Source: Gentiana macrophylla (taxonomy: Eukaryota; Streptophyta; Magnoliopsida; Gentianales; Gentianaceae). From it: a stretch of DNA of 64,000 bases. The stretch is from the NCBI GenBank assembly GCA_026214975.1, contig CM047806.1, positions 100,718,739-100,782,738 of the forward strand, written 5' to 3'. The first letter of the stretch is position 1; each line of letters begins with the position of its first letter. Below are positions 47,188 through 58,545 of this stretch, piece after piece. The position numbers and the translations under genes were made by a program. A model generated the notes under the pieces. That model did not search any database and was not told where the DNA came from. It saw only the letters and a program-made list of their open reading frames with translations.

Positions 47188-48629
47188 CTACTCTCCCTGC
47201 TTGTTTGCTGAATCCACAGACGCTCGATTCAGCGTACTGGTGTCGTGCTGAATTGGGTCCCCTGTTCTCTCTGATTCTGCTGCATTCTGTTCATTTATGC
47301 TCTTTGGTTCTTCTTTGATAACTGGTCCAGGAAAATATTTTCCGCTCCTTGTCATAATGGCATTCACATCTTTCGGGTTCTTCTTCATATTACTTGGAAA
47401 TCCGCCCGGAGGGTGAGCTAACACTTGTATGGCGATCATGCGACAGATTCAGTGCTAAAGCATCTTGATTTGTCAATCTATTATCAATCTTCTAACAATA
47501 GGTCGAAAAATTTGCACTGGTCTTGCTCATGGACTTTGTCAGTTGACTGACACTCTCGGTTACTGTTGAGCTCATATTGTCAATGGCCGCTTCTTATCCA
47601 CGGACTTGTTTGATTGAGGCATGAAACTTCCACTTGGCTTTGCTCTCTCACCACCATCGGGATTGTTGTATCTAAAACCAGGGTGATCATGAGAACCTGG
47701 GTGATATCCACCCCTATATGGATTTCCTTGCCTTCCCAAATAATTTATGTCGGTGTTGGATATCTCGATTCCTTGGACCTTTTCCACTTTGGCTATGCGA
47801 TCTTGCATGCTGTCCATCTTCTTATTTATCACTAGCAACTGGTATAGGATCTGTTGAGAAGTATCTTCTCTAAATACGCCTTCAACTGCTTTCACTACAT
47901 CAGTTTGATGTGTTCCCTATTGGATTGTATGTACTGTTTGTTCAAATTTCTCTTCAGTTTCTTCCGGTGACAACAACGTGAAACACCCGTTTCTTGACGC
48001 ATCAACACTCATTTGCTCACTCGACCGCAATCCATGATAGAAACTATGAATTCTCACAGGCAGAGTGATATCATGGAGAGGACATTTTAGTTGTGCTTCC
48101 TTCAATCGTTCCCAAGCTTCCTCAAAAGTTTCAGCGGGCTTCTGCTTAAAATTCATGATATCTTGTCTCATCTGCAACGACTTCCCAGGTGGACAGTACT
48201 TATTCATAAACTTCTGTAAGAGGTCTGTGCAAGATTGGATAGAGCCCGCTGCTAGAGACAATAACCGTATTTTTTCCTTATCATTCGTTGTGAATGGGAA
48301 TAGCTTAAGCTTTATGTTATCTTCAGGCACTCCTGCCGGTTTGATAGTGCTGACTATCTCCAAGAATTTGGTGACATGTGCACTTGGATCTTCGTTTGGC
48401 ATGCCATGAAATGTAGTGTAGTTTGTCACAATCTGTATCACGTTTGGCTTCGGATGGAAGATTTCAGCTTCATTTTCTGGTTGAACAATTGCGGACACAA
48501 ATTTCTCAGTCGTTGGAATGGCATAGCTCTGTAGAGTTCTTCTGTCTGCTTGCACAATGAATCCTGCTTCGTTCCTTCTTCCATTGACATCGTTTGGTCC
48601 ATTAACTCCGTTCTATGCCATCGTCTCAT
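47188..48629 (-). pseudogene. Gag of element B
   Basis: 48555-47917 is a 212-codon open stretch with YTTFHGMPNEDPSAHVTKFL, LLQKFMNKYCPPGKSLQMRQ and HSFYHGLRSSEQMSVDASRN, the retrotransposon gag domain. 47895-47572 and 47439-47188 continue it with shifts between. No zinc knuckle was recognised. Confidence 0.85.
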
Positions 48630-48952
48630 CTCGATCTTCTAGAGGTGGGATCTCCTCGTCTCTATCCTTCTCACTGCCTTTGTGAGAAATTTGTTTCGTC
48701 AGCCAGCATTTCAGTTCTCTCTCGAGCCTCCTTGCATTTTTTCCTTGCAAAATTTTCAATTTAAGGTATGAATCGCTCGAGTTTGGCTGCTGAATTCCTT
48801 GTTGCGTACTACGAGACACAAAAAGAAAAGAAAATTTTAATTTCTTGCCTTGGCAGCTATTACACTCGCCCTGGCAGACTTGAAAATCACAGACTCTTGC
48901 TCCTGACTCGACACTGAACGAACAGAACCGATCCTGCCGATTCCAAAACACT

Positions 48953-48983
48953 CGATTAATTGGGAGTAACTCACAATTAATCG
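48953..48983. other. Inverted word pair in the leader of element B
   Basis: CGATTAATTG (48953-48962) and CAATTAATCG (48974-48983) are exact reverse complements with an 11-nt loop, about 159 nt from the primer-binding site. Related GATTAATCG words occur in both LTRs (33383-33416 and 50268-50300). Confidence 0.75.
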
Positions 48984-49142
48984 GGTGTATTTTTTCTCCA
49001 GATTTGATCATAACAGATGTTGTACGACTCCAGCATAAACATACTATAAAACAAACTCGTTAACCAGACTCGATAAATATAGAAACGGAATACATGAATA
49101 TATCCAAACTCCCAATCTTGAATTAAAAAATTCTTGACACGA

Positions 49143-49160
49143 GTCCCCGGAAACGGCGCA
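49143..49160 (-). other. Primer-binding site of element B (tRNA-Asp type)
   Basis: GTCCCCGGAAACGGCGCA, one base off the tRNA-Asp 3' end, just inside the LTR that starts at 49169. Confidence 0.8.
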
Positions 49161-49168
49161 AAAAATCT

Positions 49169-50619
49169 TGATCACGTTGTGGTATAAGGAACGGACTACT
49201 AGCAATAGGACTAGGTCTATCGTAGCAAGTACTGGCGAGTCAAGGTCAAATCCCTCAGAGACTCGTAAGATACGTTTAAATCAAGACTGAGTGTCTACGG
49301 TCTACGACAAACTATGGTGGAAGAATATAGACAATGGTGCCAATAAACACAAGATTATGCAAGTTCAACAAAAGCATACAAGAGTTTCTAATGCATTAGT
49401 CTAATTATAAGTTGTTAGTTATTCCCACATATCATGCATCAACCATCCCCGTTGATAAATTTTAGATCTTTAACAGCTACGGGTGCTAATCACTAATATT
49501 ACGCTACTTCGATTGAAAGGACAGTAGGTGCCTATGTGCAATTAACCTCCTTAACTGGTTGTATTAATTCACATGAAATAAGAATTAGGACTAGCCGGCT
49601 CAAGACCGACGACCTCCCTAAGCAACTATCGTGGATTGACTAGCACGTTCCTAAGGATTGATCAAGACATTATACAAACTAACACTTCACTTTATCGTCC
49701 TTCATATTAATTTATGATGACATGCAAATAGTTGATCAGGCTACAAACATGTAAATTAAATAGGTCAATCAGACGTAGCTGGCGCCGATTATCACGAACT
49801 AGGATTTACTAGGTATTCAGATCTAGCGATAAAGACCGTCAAAGATATGAAGAACGCAACCTCTATTTCATGATTTCTTTAGCCACGATTCAGATCTATA
49901 CATACATGGGGTTAAATAAACTAACTACTACATAATTAGAACTAACAATAACAATCAAAGCATACTAATCGCACAAGATCAACGACAAATATACATCTAG
50001 AGAAAGCCAGAAAATCATACCCACGAAGATGAACGTAGATCTTCCTTAGATCTCTCCCTGAGAGGCGAATCCGTCGGATTTTTGACTAGAACTCATAAAG
50101 AAAATAAATAAAGAATAAAGAACTTTTATTGCATAGAAACATGTAATATTTCTGTTACATTGAGTTCTGAGGGTGATGCCTCTTACTTATAGTCGTAGAA
50201 CCGACTTAGATAATCCTAAAAACTACCCCTCGTCCAAGAAAACACGTTTAAGAAGATTCTGGATGCTCGATTAGTCGGCAGCATCCCCGATTAATCACGG
50301 GTATTTTTGTCCTTTTTCTTCTGCCGACTTAACTTGGAAGGTTCTGGAATACCCTAGGCCCAATACTTTCATGCAGTCCGCTCCAGAATTCGTCCATAAT
50401 GCTTAGCCCAAATTCGTATCCTGAAAATAATCCAATAAAACACGAAATAATACCAATTCCGGATAAAATAATAATAAATACCAAATTCTCATCACATGAA
50501 CCCGACATATCGCATTCAATACAAATGTTACACTTCTAAAGGCCAAAATAACTATTTTTAGCTCATAATGGGTAGAATGTTGATGCCGTAGGATATCTGT
50601 ACTATTTTAACCATCATCA
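49169..50619 (-). repeat. Right (5') LTR of element B
   Basis: TGATCACGTTGTGG...CCATCATCA. Collinear with 32283-33722 over its whole length; the TCGAT duplication follows. Confidence 0.92.
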
Positions 50620-50624
50620 TCGAT

Positions 50625-51404
50625 CAACGTAACTGATACTGAATCTCTAGACCATCGCAATTGCGAGCGCGGCGGTTCCTACTTCTGCAATTTCATGTGA
50701 CTGTTCTGATTAATTCTGGTAAATCATGGTTCGTTTAAACATTCAAATTAATTACATTGCGTTAAATAAATCTAATCAACCATAAGGAAAATATAAATGA
50801 ACTTTCAAAGCTTCATACCTTCAACTGTGGCAGATCTAGCTTATTCAACTCAAGCTAGTTGATGGCTTGGGGAAGGAAAGCAATAGAAAAACTCAAAGCA
50901 TCAACCAAGTAACTATTTTATTTCATAAACTTAATAATAGTTGAAGCACACATTACAATGGGGCTGGTACAGGCTATTTATAGGCAATGTAACCGACTTA
51001 ATCAACCTAAAACTATAACCGACCTAACTACAACACGACAGTGTCGATTTTTTGCTCTCCAAGAACTCGCAATTTCGGTAGGACTTCCGTAATTGCAGGC
51101 TTAACTTCAGCCCTTCTCGACTCAGCAGACCTTTTGATGGACTTCCTTTTCGGCCCAATGACTTTTTACAGCCCAGATTCACTTTCCATTGCTCCAGAAT
51201 ATGATTTACCTGAAAAGAACGGAAAACGATGTAGAACGGTACCACATTAAAGGGATAAATATGTAAATGTAGATTTGACGACCAAGGAACAAGCACTAAG
51301 AAATCGACACGTATTTCATACAATAACCGAACTATCTCTCGTCAATTGAGCATGATTCAAGGTAAATAATGGTATAGTTTATAGTACTAAATATAGTGTT
51401 ATCA
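50625..51404 (-). repeat. Right LTR of element C, second part
   Basis: Continues the LTR begun at 31706. Contains TCGCAATTGCGA (50655-50666), a decayed pair at 51066-51099, and a TATA-like CTATAAATAG (about 50980, minus strand). Ends GTGTTATCA before GAATC. Confidence 0.85.
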
Positions 51405-51429
51405 GAATCTGATTACACATTCTGCCTCT

Positions 51430-51960
51430 ACATGCATTCAACTTGACACTGATATTTTAAGCACGGGGATGTCCACAATCACACCTAGGGACCGGCTAAA
51501 GAACCATGATTTCATCCCATTTGAGTTTCAATTTGGTAGAATATGTTGTAACACTCATAGAATCTTTCTTGATCATATTCACTTCTTCTACAAGATCTGA
51601 CACCCTAAAATAAACCACATTGGAAAATCTATCTTGCAAATCAACCCAGATTTCCCTGGATAATTTAAACCCACAACACACTTTGAGCAATATCTAGAAT
51701 GATAGATTTAATGATCCAAGACATAACTGTAGTATTACATTTAATCTAAGTTCTGTATAAAGGATCAGTAGCAGGTGGTTCTCTATAGTTCCATCAATGA
51801 ATCCTAGCTTGTTTTTTGACTCAAACGTCATGATCATGGATCTTGACCAAGAATGATAGTTATTTTCCTCGGAGGGTGGATATACCAAGATTACAACAAG
51901 AATTTCATTTGGATGAAGATAGTACGGGCTATCTGTGTCAAGAGCAATAGAGGAACTCTA
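51430..51960 (-). pseudogene. Copia gag, N-terminal part
   Basis: 51888-51694 includes ENNYHSWSRSMIMTFESKNK and LGFIDGT, the opening of plant copia gag. 51690-51496 includes IWVDLQDRFS and YSTKLKLKWDE. A frameshift lies between them. The remainder is at 26593-27246. Confidence 0.8.
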
Positions 51961-52107
51961 ATTCAAGACTGAATTTGAAACCTCCATTAGAAAAGATCAA
52001 TTCTGAAATGTGAAGGAAACTCTCAAATGCCTTCAAGAAAATTAACAATAAAACGGTATAAAACCAGAGAATCATAGTATACCGCAACGTATTACCCTCT
52101 GATACCA

Positions 52108-52485
52108 TGAAGCAAAATCAAGTTTTGGAGAAGAACTTGATGCAAGAACACAAGAAATTCAAAAAACCGGAAGGGCATGAAATTCGTGAACTTGAACATT
52201 GAAGAAGGATAGTTTTTATTCAGCTCAATTGATTGAATATACAATGTGTAGAACTTCTCTATATACGGTATTGATCGAACAATTAATCACTTCTAAAAAC
52301 ACTTACACCAGCTTAATTAGTTAATCATAACAAACTTTAACCGCTTTCCTACACAAGTGTTTGACTAAATGCCAGTGCATCAACTATGTGCCATGGCTGG
52401 CTCAAGGCTGTGTGCCAGGCTGTGTCATGGCTCCATTGCTGTGCTGCATGGATCTAATGATGTATTCCATGTCTCTATATCAACA
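52108..52485 (-). repeat. 5' LTR of the copia element
   Basis: Starts TGAAGCAAAATCAAG after the tRNA-Met-type site CTCTGATACCA and ends CTCTATATCAACA. Collinear with 23207-23467 but longer. Confidence 0.75.
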
Positions 52486-52686
52486 ACATCAAAAGACAAT
52501 TGTAATACATAATCGATCATCTTATATCTTTTTTTGTTGCTCGAGAGATTAAGCGGATGAATCCGATAGATACAAATTTCTCTTGTCCATGTAAAACATA
52601 ATATACTTGTGCATATCATTCTCGTCCACTATATACAACGGTTGTTCCTTAAATCTATTGTGAGTGAGATTTTTAATGAATTTCAG

Positions 52687-52935
52687 ATGAAAAAATTGGG
52701 TAAAGTATATTTCAAACAGGCTAATTGGTATCATAACGACTATCTGCCAACGATGGAGGAATACATGGAAACAGCAACCCGGGCAAGTCTAGTCGCTTTG
52801 GTGGCTACAACTTCGTATATGGGAATGGGAAACAACGTGACGGAGGAGGTACTCAATTGGGCAACATCCGAGCCATTTATCATTCGAGCTGCATCAACAT
52901 TTCTTAGATTATCGAATGACATACAAGACCATCAG
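52687..52935 (+). pseudogene. Terpene synthase 249-bp exon
   Basis: AATTTCAG acceptor. Reads MKKLGKVYFKQANWYHNDYL, PTMEEYM, then the NSE/DTE metal-site region LRLSNDIQDHQ, and ends CAG/GTACAT. The length is exactly that of the conserved sixth exon. The motif (N/D)DxxSxxxE is altered: NDIQDHQ followed by DGSNVAN. Confidence 0.9.
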
Positions 52936-53021
52936 GTACATAAATAAAATAAAATACAATTATACGAAAATCTCGCACAAACATTTTATGTATCTATTAA
53001 TTAATGCCGAATTAAACACAG

Positions 53022-53305
53022 GATGGAAGCAATGTAGCCAATGCTGTGGAATGCTATATGAATCAGTATGGTGTATCGAAGAAGAAGGCGGTTCACGAGC
53101 TTCAGAAGGTGATGGCGAATGCCTGGAAAGATCTAAACAATGAAAGCCTTCTCCCGACCGCTGTTCCACTGACCTTTATCGATCGAGTAGTCAATACAGC
53201 AAGGATTTTCTATTCACTATACAAAGATATATGGATGGCTTCACGCATTCGAAATCCTTGACCAAGCAATTAATCAAATCTGTCCTCGTTCATCCGGTTA
53301 TTTAA
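53022..53305 (+). pseudogene. Terpene synthase last exon with a frameshift
   Basis: Starts DGSNVANAVECYMNQYGVS, then KKKAVHELQK, NAWKDLNNE, LPTAVPL. At about 53231 the frame reads on as IWMASRIRNP and stops at 53261. A shift of frame gives MDGFTHSKSLTKQLIKSVLV followed by HPVI and TAA at 53303-53305, the ending normal for the family. Confidence 0.88.
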
Positions 53306-53392
53306 TGCATGATAATGTCCTTTTCTATTATTGCTCGATCTTGCGTACTCGTTTTTCTTCAATAAAAAGGTAGGTGTAAAGAAATTCTTCGT

Positions 53393-53790
53393 AAAAAAAG
53401 TAGGGGGAATGAGGGAGAATGACAAAAATATTTCATCAATTGAGTAGAAGGACAGTCTTTTGAAACTTTTGCATAAAGGACAAAACTATTTATCCACTAT
53501 CGAAATTCACTTGTGTTCAAATTCACCTTTTTTAAATTCATGGTCAAAATTCCCTAATTTTAAAATTCATTGTCGGGATTCACTGATTTTCGGGATTCAC
53601 TGTCAAAATTCACTATCGAAATTCATCGATTTGGGATTCACTAGGAGATTCACCGATTTTGGGATTCACTGTTTTGTCTTCTCGCTATATAAAATTATGC
53701 AGTTGTCCTTCTCCCTATAAAAAATATGTAGTTGTCCTGTTGCTTAATAATATTCCAAATTGTGTCCTTATCCCTAATTTCCCAAAAAAA
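53393..53790. mobile_element. MITE with degenerate ATTCACT repeats inside
   Basis: The left end (GGGGGAATGAGGGAGAATGACA, truncated forms) and the right end (complement of TGTCCTTATCCCTAATTTCCC) form imperfect inverted repeats of about 60 bp. Inside, 53500-53680 repeats (G)GGATTCACTG-like words at least eight times. It lies about 90 bp after the terpene synthase stop and resembles the MITE at 2485-2735 in its GGACAA words. Confidence 0.55.
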
Positions 53791-54412
53791 GTATGAAGAA
53801 ATTAAATCAGGGATAATCGAACGAACGAATATATAACGTACGTGTTTGTCTTATTTCATTTTTATTTGTTACTATTGTCAACCAACTACATATTACTATC
53901 TTATTGTGTTTATGGCCAAGACCATTTTGTGTGTATTTTTATGTATGTATAAATTTAGGTATAGTATATGATAAGTATTACTCTGTTCATCACCTCAAAA
54001 ATAATACTAGGTTAACGTTCTTCACCCTCGTGCACTTATTGGAGGTTTTACATTAGACATGGTATTCCTTTTTCGTTGGCGTTGTCTTTTAAGTGATGTT
54101 TCGTCCCACGTAGATGTATCTTAGGGATGAAACGAAAATTTCTCTCAAGATACAATGGAAGTGTTTGATTCAAACAGTGACTTGTTTGAATCAAATCCGA
54201 TGACACTCTTGAAAAAAATCTGATGATGCTGTGTACTGAGTGTAGGAATTCGTTTGCATATGTTGTGCCTTTTATAGGCTGAAAACACCCCATAAACGAA
54301 TTAAGATACTCCTTGCACGAAAGGGTAGGGTTATCACTATTCACCGGATACATGCACTCTTGTAAAGGTGCATCAGTTCGGAAACCAAACTTATATACAA
54401 AAAATTATAAAA

Positions 54413-55470
54413 TATTTACTTTATGAAAATAATATCTCACAATTTTCTCTATTTTTTCAGAAAAATTATTTTTTATGTAAAAAAACAAATGTGTGAAGCG
54501 ACTGCATCACCTAATGTGATTGCCTACGTTCCTTTTGGGGATCAAGCCATCGTAGTTCATGCAGACACGGACTTAGTATCAACGTAGGAAATCGTACATA
54601 AATGAAAGTAGCTTTTGGCTTTGAACTTCCACTTAGTGTAAATAACTCAAAGTTTCATCAGGGTGCTATGATGAACGCATCTTGAACCAAGGACCCCATC
54701 GTGATGCAGCCGGAGTTATCACACATACTATTCTGATAAAATAGTGTCTCTTTGTTCCAACGCATTAATGTCCATGCGTTATATTCCGAAATTCATGAGT
54801 GCTTTAGAGACGGTCTGTATCTCATAGAAAGCGGCCTGACTTCCACACTCACATAGATAAGTCCATTCAAAGTGATACCGCGTGTCACTTTCTCCAATAA
54901 TAGGACTTATTAAGAACTATATTCAACATTTACAATACGGTATTTACTCACACTAGAGATTTCATTAATGAGATTTATTAAAAACCTTAGTGGATCTTTT
55001 AGTTAGACATTAACTTGTTTGTACCCTTTGAACTTTGCTTATATTTCAAAACATAAGTAGGGTTCCCGTCAGGACTAACTAATGTTTCATAGACCTTAAT
55101 CTCATTCCTTTCGTTATTTTTGCAATTATATCTCTAGCAAGTCCTTTCGTCAAAGGATCTGCTAGGTTATTCTTTGACTCTACATAGTCAACAAAGATTA
55201 CTCCCTGTTTAAGTAATCCACGAAGTGACTAATGTCTTAGACTAAGATTCCGTTGCTTACCATTGTAAGTCTTACTTGCTACTGAATACAAACTAGCCTT
55301 ATTATCACAATGTATCATTACTGCTGCAGATGGCTTTTCCCACAAAGGAATATCAATCAATAAATTTCTCAGCCATTTCGCTTCTTTACTTGCATCTGCC
55401 AATGCAATAAATTCTGCTAACATAGTTGAATCCGAAAAACAAGTTTGTTTCTTCGAACACTAAGATACGG
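54413..55470 (-). mobile_element. Copia remnant: RNase H end and 3' region
   Basis: 55423-55229 reads AEFIALADASKEAKWLRNLL, IHCDNKASLYSV and TYNGKQRNLSLRH, the end of copia RNase H. Downstream on the minus strand: VDYVESKNNLADPLTKGLAR. 600 bp of 3' sequence follow. No LTR was delimited. AAAATATTTACTTTATGAAA occurs on both sides (about 54408 and 55665), and a reverse copy lies near 14535. Confidence 0.75.
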
Positions 55471-55885
55471 TTGCACCTCATAAAGTAAAAAATCCATTCA
55501 GTGGTGGATTTAGAATTCGATTCTATGTTATTCTAACTTGCATCACTGTACCCTTCAAGTACAGCAGAAACCCACAATATTAATCCGTAATCAATTATTC
55601 ATTTCAGGTAGAACCCCGTTTCGTTGAAAAAACATTAATTCGTACGGCAACTCGTACGCAAACGATTATAAAATATTTACTTTATGAAAAAAAAATCTAA
55701 TAAAAATTAATAGCACATCGAGATGTTTTCGAAGAAGGAGCCACGCGTGACATTTTCTACATGAAAGTAATTGTTCAAAATCAACAACGGGGTTATCTAT
55801 TGGGTGAGAGATTGCGTTTGAAACCAAATTGGCTCAAGAAGATATGCCTACAACAATAATTCTTGTGATTACGTACAAGCCTCAT

Positions 55886-56593
55886 TGTTGTTGAAACACC
55901 AAGCCTGGAAAACAGCCCGCAAATTCACGATGGCCCCCACGTGGGCCAGTACGAATAGGTTCCTCGGCCAAATAAATCCGCACCTCAGTTATCAAGATTG
56001 GGCCAGGTATAATACAACTCGCCTCCGGTCTTTACGACATCATCCATTGGCCAAGACAGTGAACGTCGATCAGCAAGGCTCTCAGCCCGTCCTTCACAAC
56101 TCGGTACAAAATTCCGGGGCCCGATCTACTCTCCCTCAGCTTGAAATACTCCAGTTTGGGTCCAGCCCACTAAATCAAGCAACTAGAGTCGACACACTGC
56201 TCTCACAAATGAGGAACTCGCAGCTATCCTAAGCGCGCTCACCAACTCAGATTTGGCCACGACCGGTACATATTTAATTACAGTTAATTGTGCTTTAATT
56301 ATCATCATTTGTAACCGCCGACTCTTAGCCCTATAAATAGCCGCATTTGTACCCTGAAAAGGGGGAGAGATAATTAATACAAAAAAGAAGATAACCTCTG
56401 CCAGTTCGTCGACACCTAAGCTTGCCCATTACAGTTTTATTATGTTTTTGGTTTTCTTCATATTTTATTATATTGTTCTTGATCGTCTTCAAAGTGTTCT
56501 TGAGCACCACTGTATTATCACCGGATAAATTGCTCACTTAATCCAGGTATCCACCACTTAAATCTATCAAACGCGGTTGTGATATTTCTAACA
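55886..56593 (+). repeat. LTR of a plus-strand gypsy element
   Basis: Starts TGTTGTTGAAACACC and ends TTTCTAACA (inverted ends TGTT/AACA). TATA box CTATAAATAG at about 56330. A candidate gag start follows 300 bp downstream. No tRNA match was recognised after the LTR, so the superfamily is tentative. Confidence 0.55.
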
Positions 56594-56895
56594 ATATCAG
56601 TTCGCTTCATTATTTGGAAAATCAAGCTTTCAGCATTTTTTCTGGCAAGATCTGCGGTTGTTCTTTAGTTTTTCGACGGCCTAAAACCGCCCATTTTTTT
56701 GTATTCAGGTCGATATTCGTCCAATATTCTCCAGATCCTCATCCTATTCTTTGAGATTCCCAACTCTCTGTTCGAATTTTCATCAGATTCAACAGATTTT
56801 CATCGTGTTCATCTTAGATCCAGCAGATCTTCATCAGATCTCCCAGATCTTCATCTCGTGATCACCATATTTTACAGACCTCTATAGGTATCATA

Positions 56896-58545
56896 ATGGC
56901 TCATACCAGATCTAAAGGTCATGCTCAATTCGACGGCTTACCTCATCCTCCCAAGAAGATAGTCCAAAACATGGCTTATATAACTGACTGGGCAATTGTT
57001 GGTCGTGTTCAAGCACAACACCCCCTAGTCGATGTCTCGGATTTTATGCTAAACGAAATATAACAAGTAATAAAATAAATCCGGTTGCAGGGATCGTAGT
57101 ATAATGATTAAAACCGGAGTCGAACTCACAGGGAATCGTCTTTGTCTAGTTTGATTAATTTTCCTAAAGTTGTCACGAGAAGTAAAAACGTCCTATCCTA
57201 AACAATTTAAAGACTACAACTAAAATAACAAAACAAAATGAACTAGTAATGAAAACAATAAAGTTAAATCGATGAAGATTAAAAATCTAAAGCCAAGCGA
57301 AGATAGTTATGAACCGAATAACGAAAATAATTCTATTCTATAAACTAAATAAAAATTATAAAATTGCTATGGTGATAACAAATGATTTTTTTTCAATAAA
57401 TTTAACAACGAACAAGCAATGATCCACCGATCCCGCAACCCTCAATTTCTTCTCTAAGGTTGTCTAGTGATGATTTAATAAGAATTGTGGTTCACCTATC
57501 ATAAGTATGAATTTCTAACATCTTAGAAAAATTCACCTATCAATCTTTTTCGTCCATTGATCCTAAAGATTAACGCTTTAATTATCAAGGTGTGAAATTT
57601 ATCAATCTCGTAACCTAGATATTCAACCTAACAACTATCGTTAATTAGATTAAAAATCCAATCTTTATTATGGTGATCTTAGTTTAACAACGATTCTCAT
57701 CAAATATTAAACATCAAACAGCAACACATTCATCAATGAAATTGCATAATAACAATAAAAACATAGAAAAGATACAATCTCATTAAAACTCACAAATAAT
57801 CCAAAGAGTCGAAATTGAGATGCTGCAACGATCGGTTTCACAAAGCTCGTTCAAGAAAGCCTCAGCCTCTGACCATCGTCACACCGGAGCAAAAAAATAT
57901 AAAAAAAAATACAAAAACACTCGGTCGACCGAGCCCTACACTTTTTTTTTTTTTGCTTTTTCTTGTCGCCTCTGTTCTCCAGATGCTTTTTCGTGTCTTC
58001 TCTGTTCTAATGACTGCGTCATTTTATAACCTTCTTCGAGGCTAGGGTAATAATTATCCTATTTCCTTTTCTTTAAAAATAAAAACTAAACCCTAATAAA
58101 AATATAATAATTCCAATTTTGTCCTTCTAGATAAGTCTTCAAATAAAATGCTGTTCGAAATCCTCAGCTCGTTGACTCGTTCCACGATATGCTCGTCGTA
58201 CCTACAACATAATAAAAACGTGCAAAGTGTAACATCACATATATAAATAGATAATTGCTAATAAAATGACGTAAATAACCCGACTTTGCATTCTAATACT
58301 TTCCAACTTCATTCTTTCAATAAATCCATTAAACACTTAATTTTCTATAAAAATTAATAAAATACCAAGGATATTGTTACGAAATAATGTAATATAAATC
58401 GTAAAAATCACCGTAAACAGTCGAACATAACGTCTTGTTGCCTCCGAAATCAAGAGATCCCGCTCATCCCGATGCCAGGTTGTTTCTCGATAAAAGGGCA
58501 AGATCTTTCAGTCCGCCGGACCCGGGCCAGGTATCCCGGCCGTAG
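56896..58545 (+). pseudogene. Gag start of the plus-strand element, split by a solo LTR
   Basis: The ATG at 56896 opens MAHTRSKGHAQFDGLPHPPK, continuing to VQAQHPLV at 57032. If the solo LTR and one GTCGA are removed, the frame continues EHNVLLPPKSRDPAHPDARL and stops at 58543-58545. This in-frame rejoining supports both the ORF and the insertion. The gag assignment comes from position only. Confidence 0.5.
57033..58419 (-). mobile_element. Solo LTR (element G)
   Basis: TGTCTCGGATTTTATGC...CCGTAAACA, 1387 bp, flanked by a perfect 5-bp duplication GTCGA (57028-57032 and 58420-58424) with no internal region. Its first 100 bp resemble the LTR of element E. It contains CTCGGTCGACCGAG (57920-57933), a perfect 14-bp palindrome. 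Confidence 0.92.

Larger units (their letters stand above)
32283..50619 (-). mobile_element. Element B: Ty3/gypsy (Athila-like) element inside the LTR of C
   Basis: Complete outer structure: LTRs 32283-33722 (1440 bp) and 49169-50619 (1451 bp), TG...CA ends, and a perfect 5-bp target duplication TCGAT (32278-32282 and 50620-50624). Minus-strand order is LTR, primer-binding site, gag, protease, RT, RNase H, integrase, LTR, which defines Ty3/gypsy. RT is split by element E (37815-45972). The LTRs look about 90% alike by eye, so insertion is not recent. Stops and shifts occur in gag, protease and pol. Confidence 0.92.
27247..51404 (-). mobile_element. Element C: non-autonomous Athila-like element inserted in copia gag
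   Basis: Left LTR 27247-28533 and right LTR 31706-32282 plus 50625-51404 (split by element B) enclose a 3.2-kb interior (28534-31705). Flanks are GAATA (27242-27246) and GAATC (51405-51409), a target duplication with one change. The interior holds a tRNA-Asp-type primer-binding site, a leader palindrome, a degenerate protease-like ORF and an Athila-type ORF, but no gag, RT or integrase. The plan equals that of element A, at about twice the decay. Confidence 0.85.
23207..52485 (-). mobile_element. Ty1/copia element in the terpene synthase intron, split by element C
   Basis: Minus-strand order: 5' LTR (52108-52485), primer-binding site with TGGTATCAGAG (tRNA-Met type, about 52096-52107), gag start (51960-51430), then element C (27247-51404), the rest of gag with a zinc-knuckle end, integrase, RT, RNase H, and the 3' LTR (about 23207-23467). 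Integrase before RT defines copia. Without C it would be about 5.1 kb. Many stops and shifts make it inactive. No target duplication was found by eye around the outer ends. Confidence 0.85.
21390..53305 (+). pseudogene. TPS-a-like terpene synthase pseudogene, split by nested retrotransposons
   Basis: Class I terpene synthases convert prenyl diphosphates to cyclic or linear terpenes using DDxxD and NSE/DTE metal sites. Four C-terminal exons remain: 21390-21620, 22264-22402 (139 bp), 52687-52935 (249 bp) and 53022-53305. The 139 and 249 bp sizes and phases match the conserved family structure. Exons 1-3, including the RRx8W region, are absent. Lesions: a one-base shift near 21409, loss of the second half of DDxxD near 21590, and a shift near 53231 before the proper C-terminus. 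The intron between 22402 and 52687 holds a 29-kb nest of antisense retrotransposons. TPS-a assignment rests on motif style and is moderately secure; the product is unknown. Confidence 0.88.

Noticed and set aside
23207..52485. A 5-bp target duplication around the copia element
   Set aside because: ACATC after 52485 has no match before 23207; the left LTR edge is degraded.
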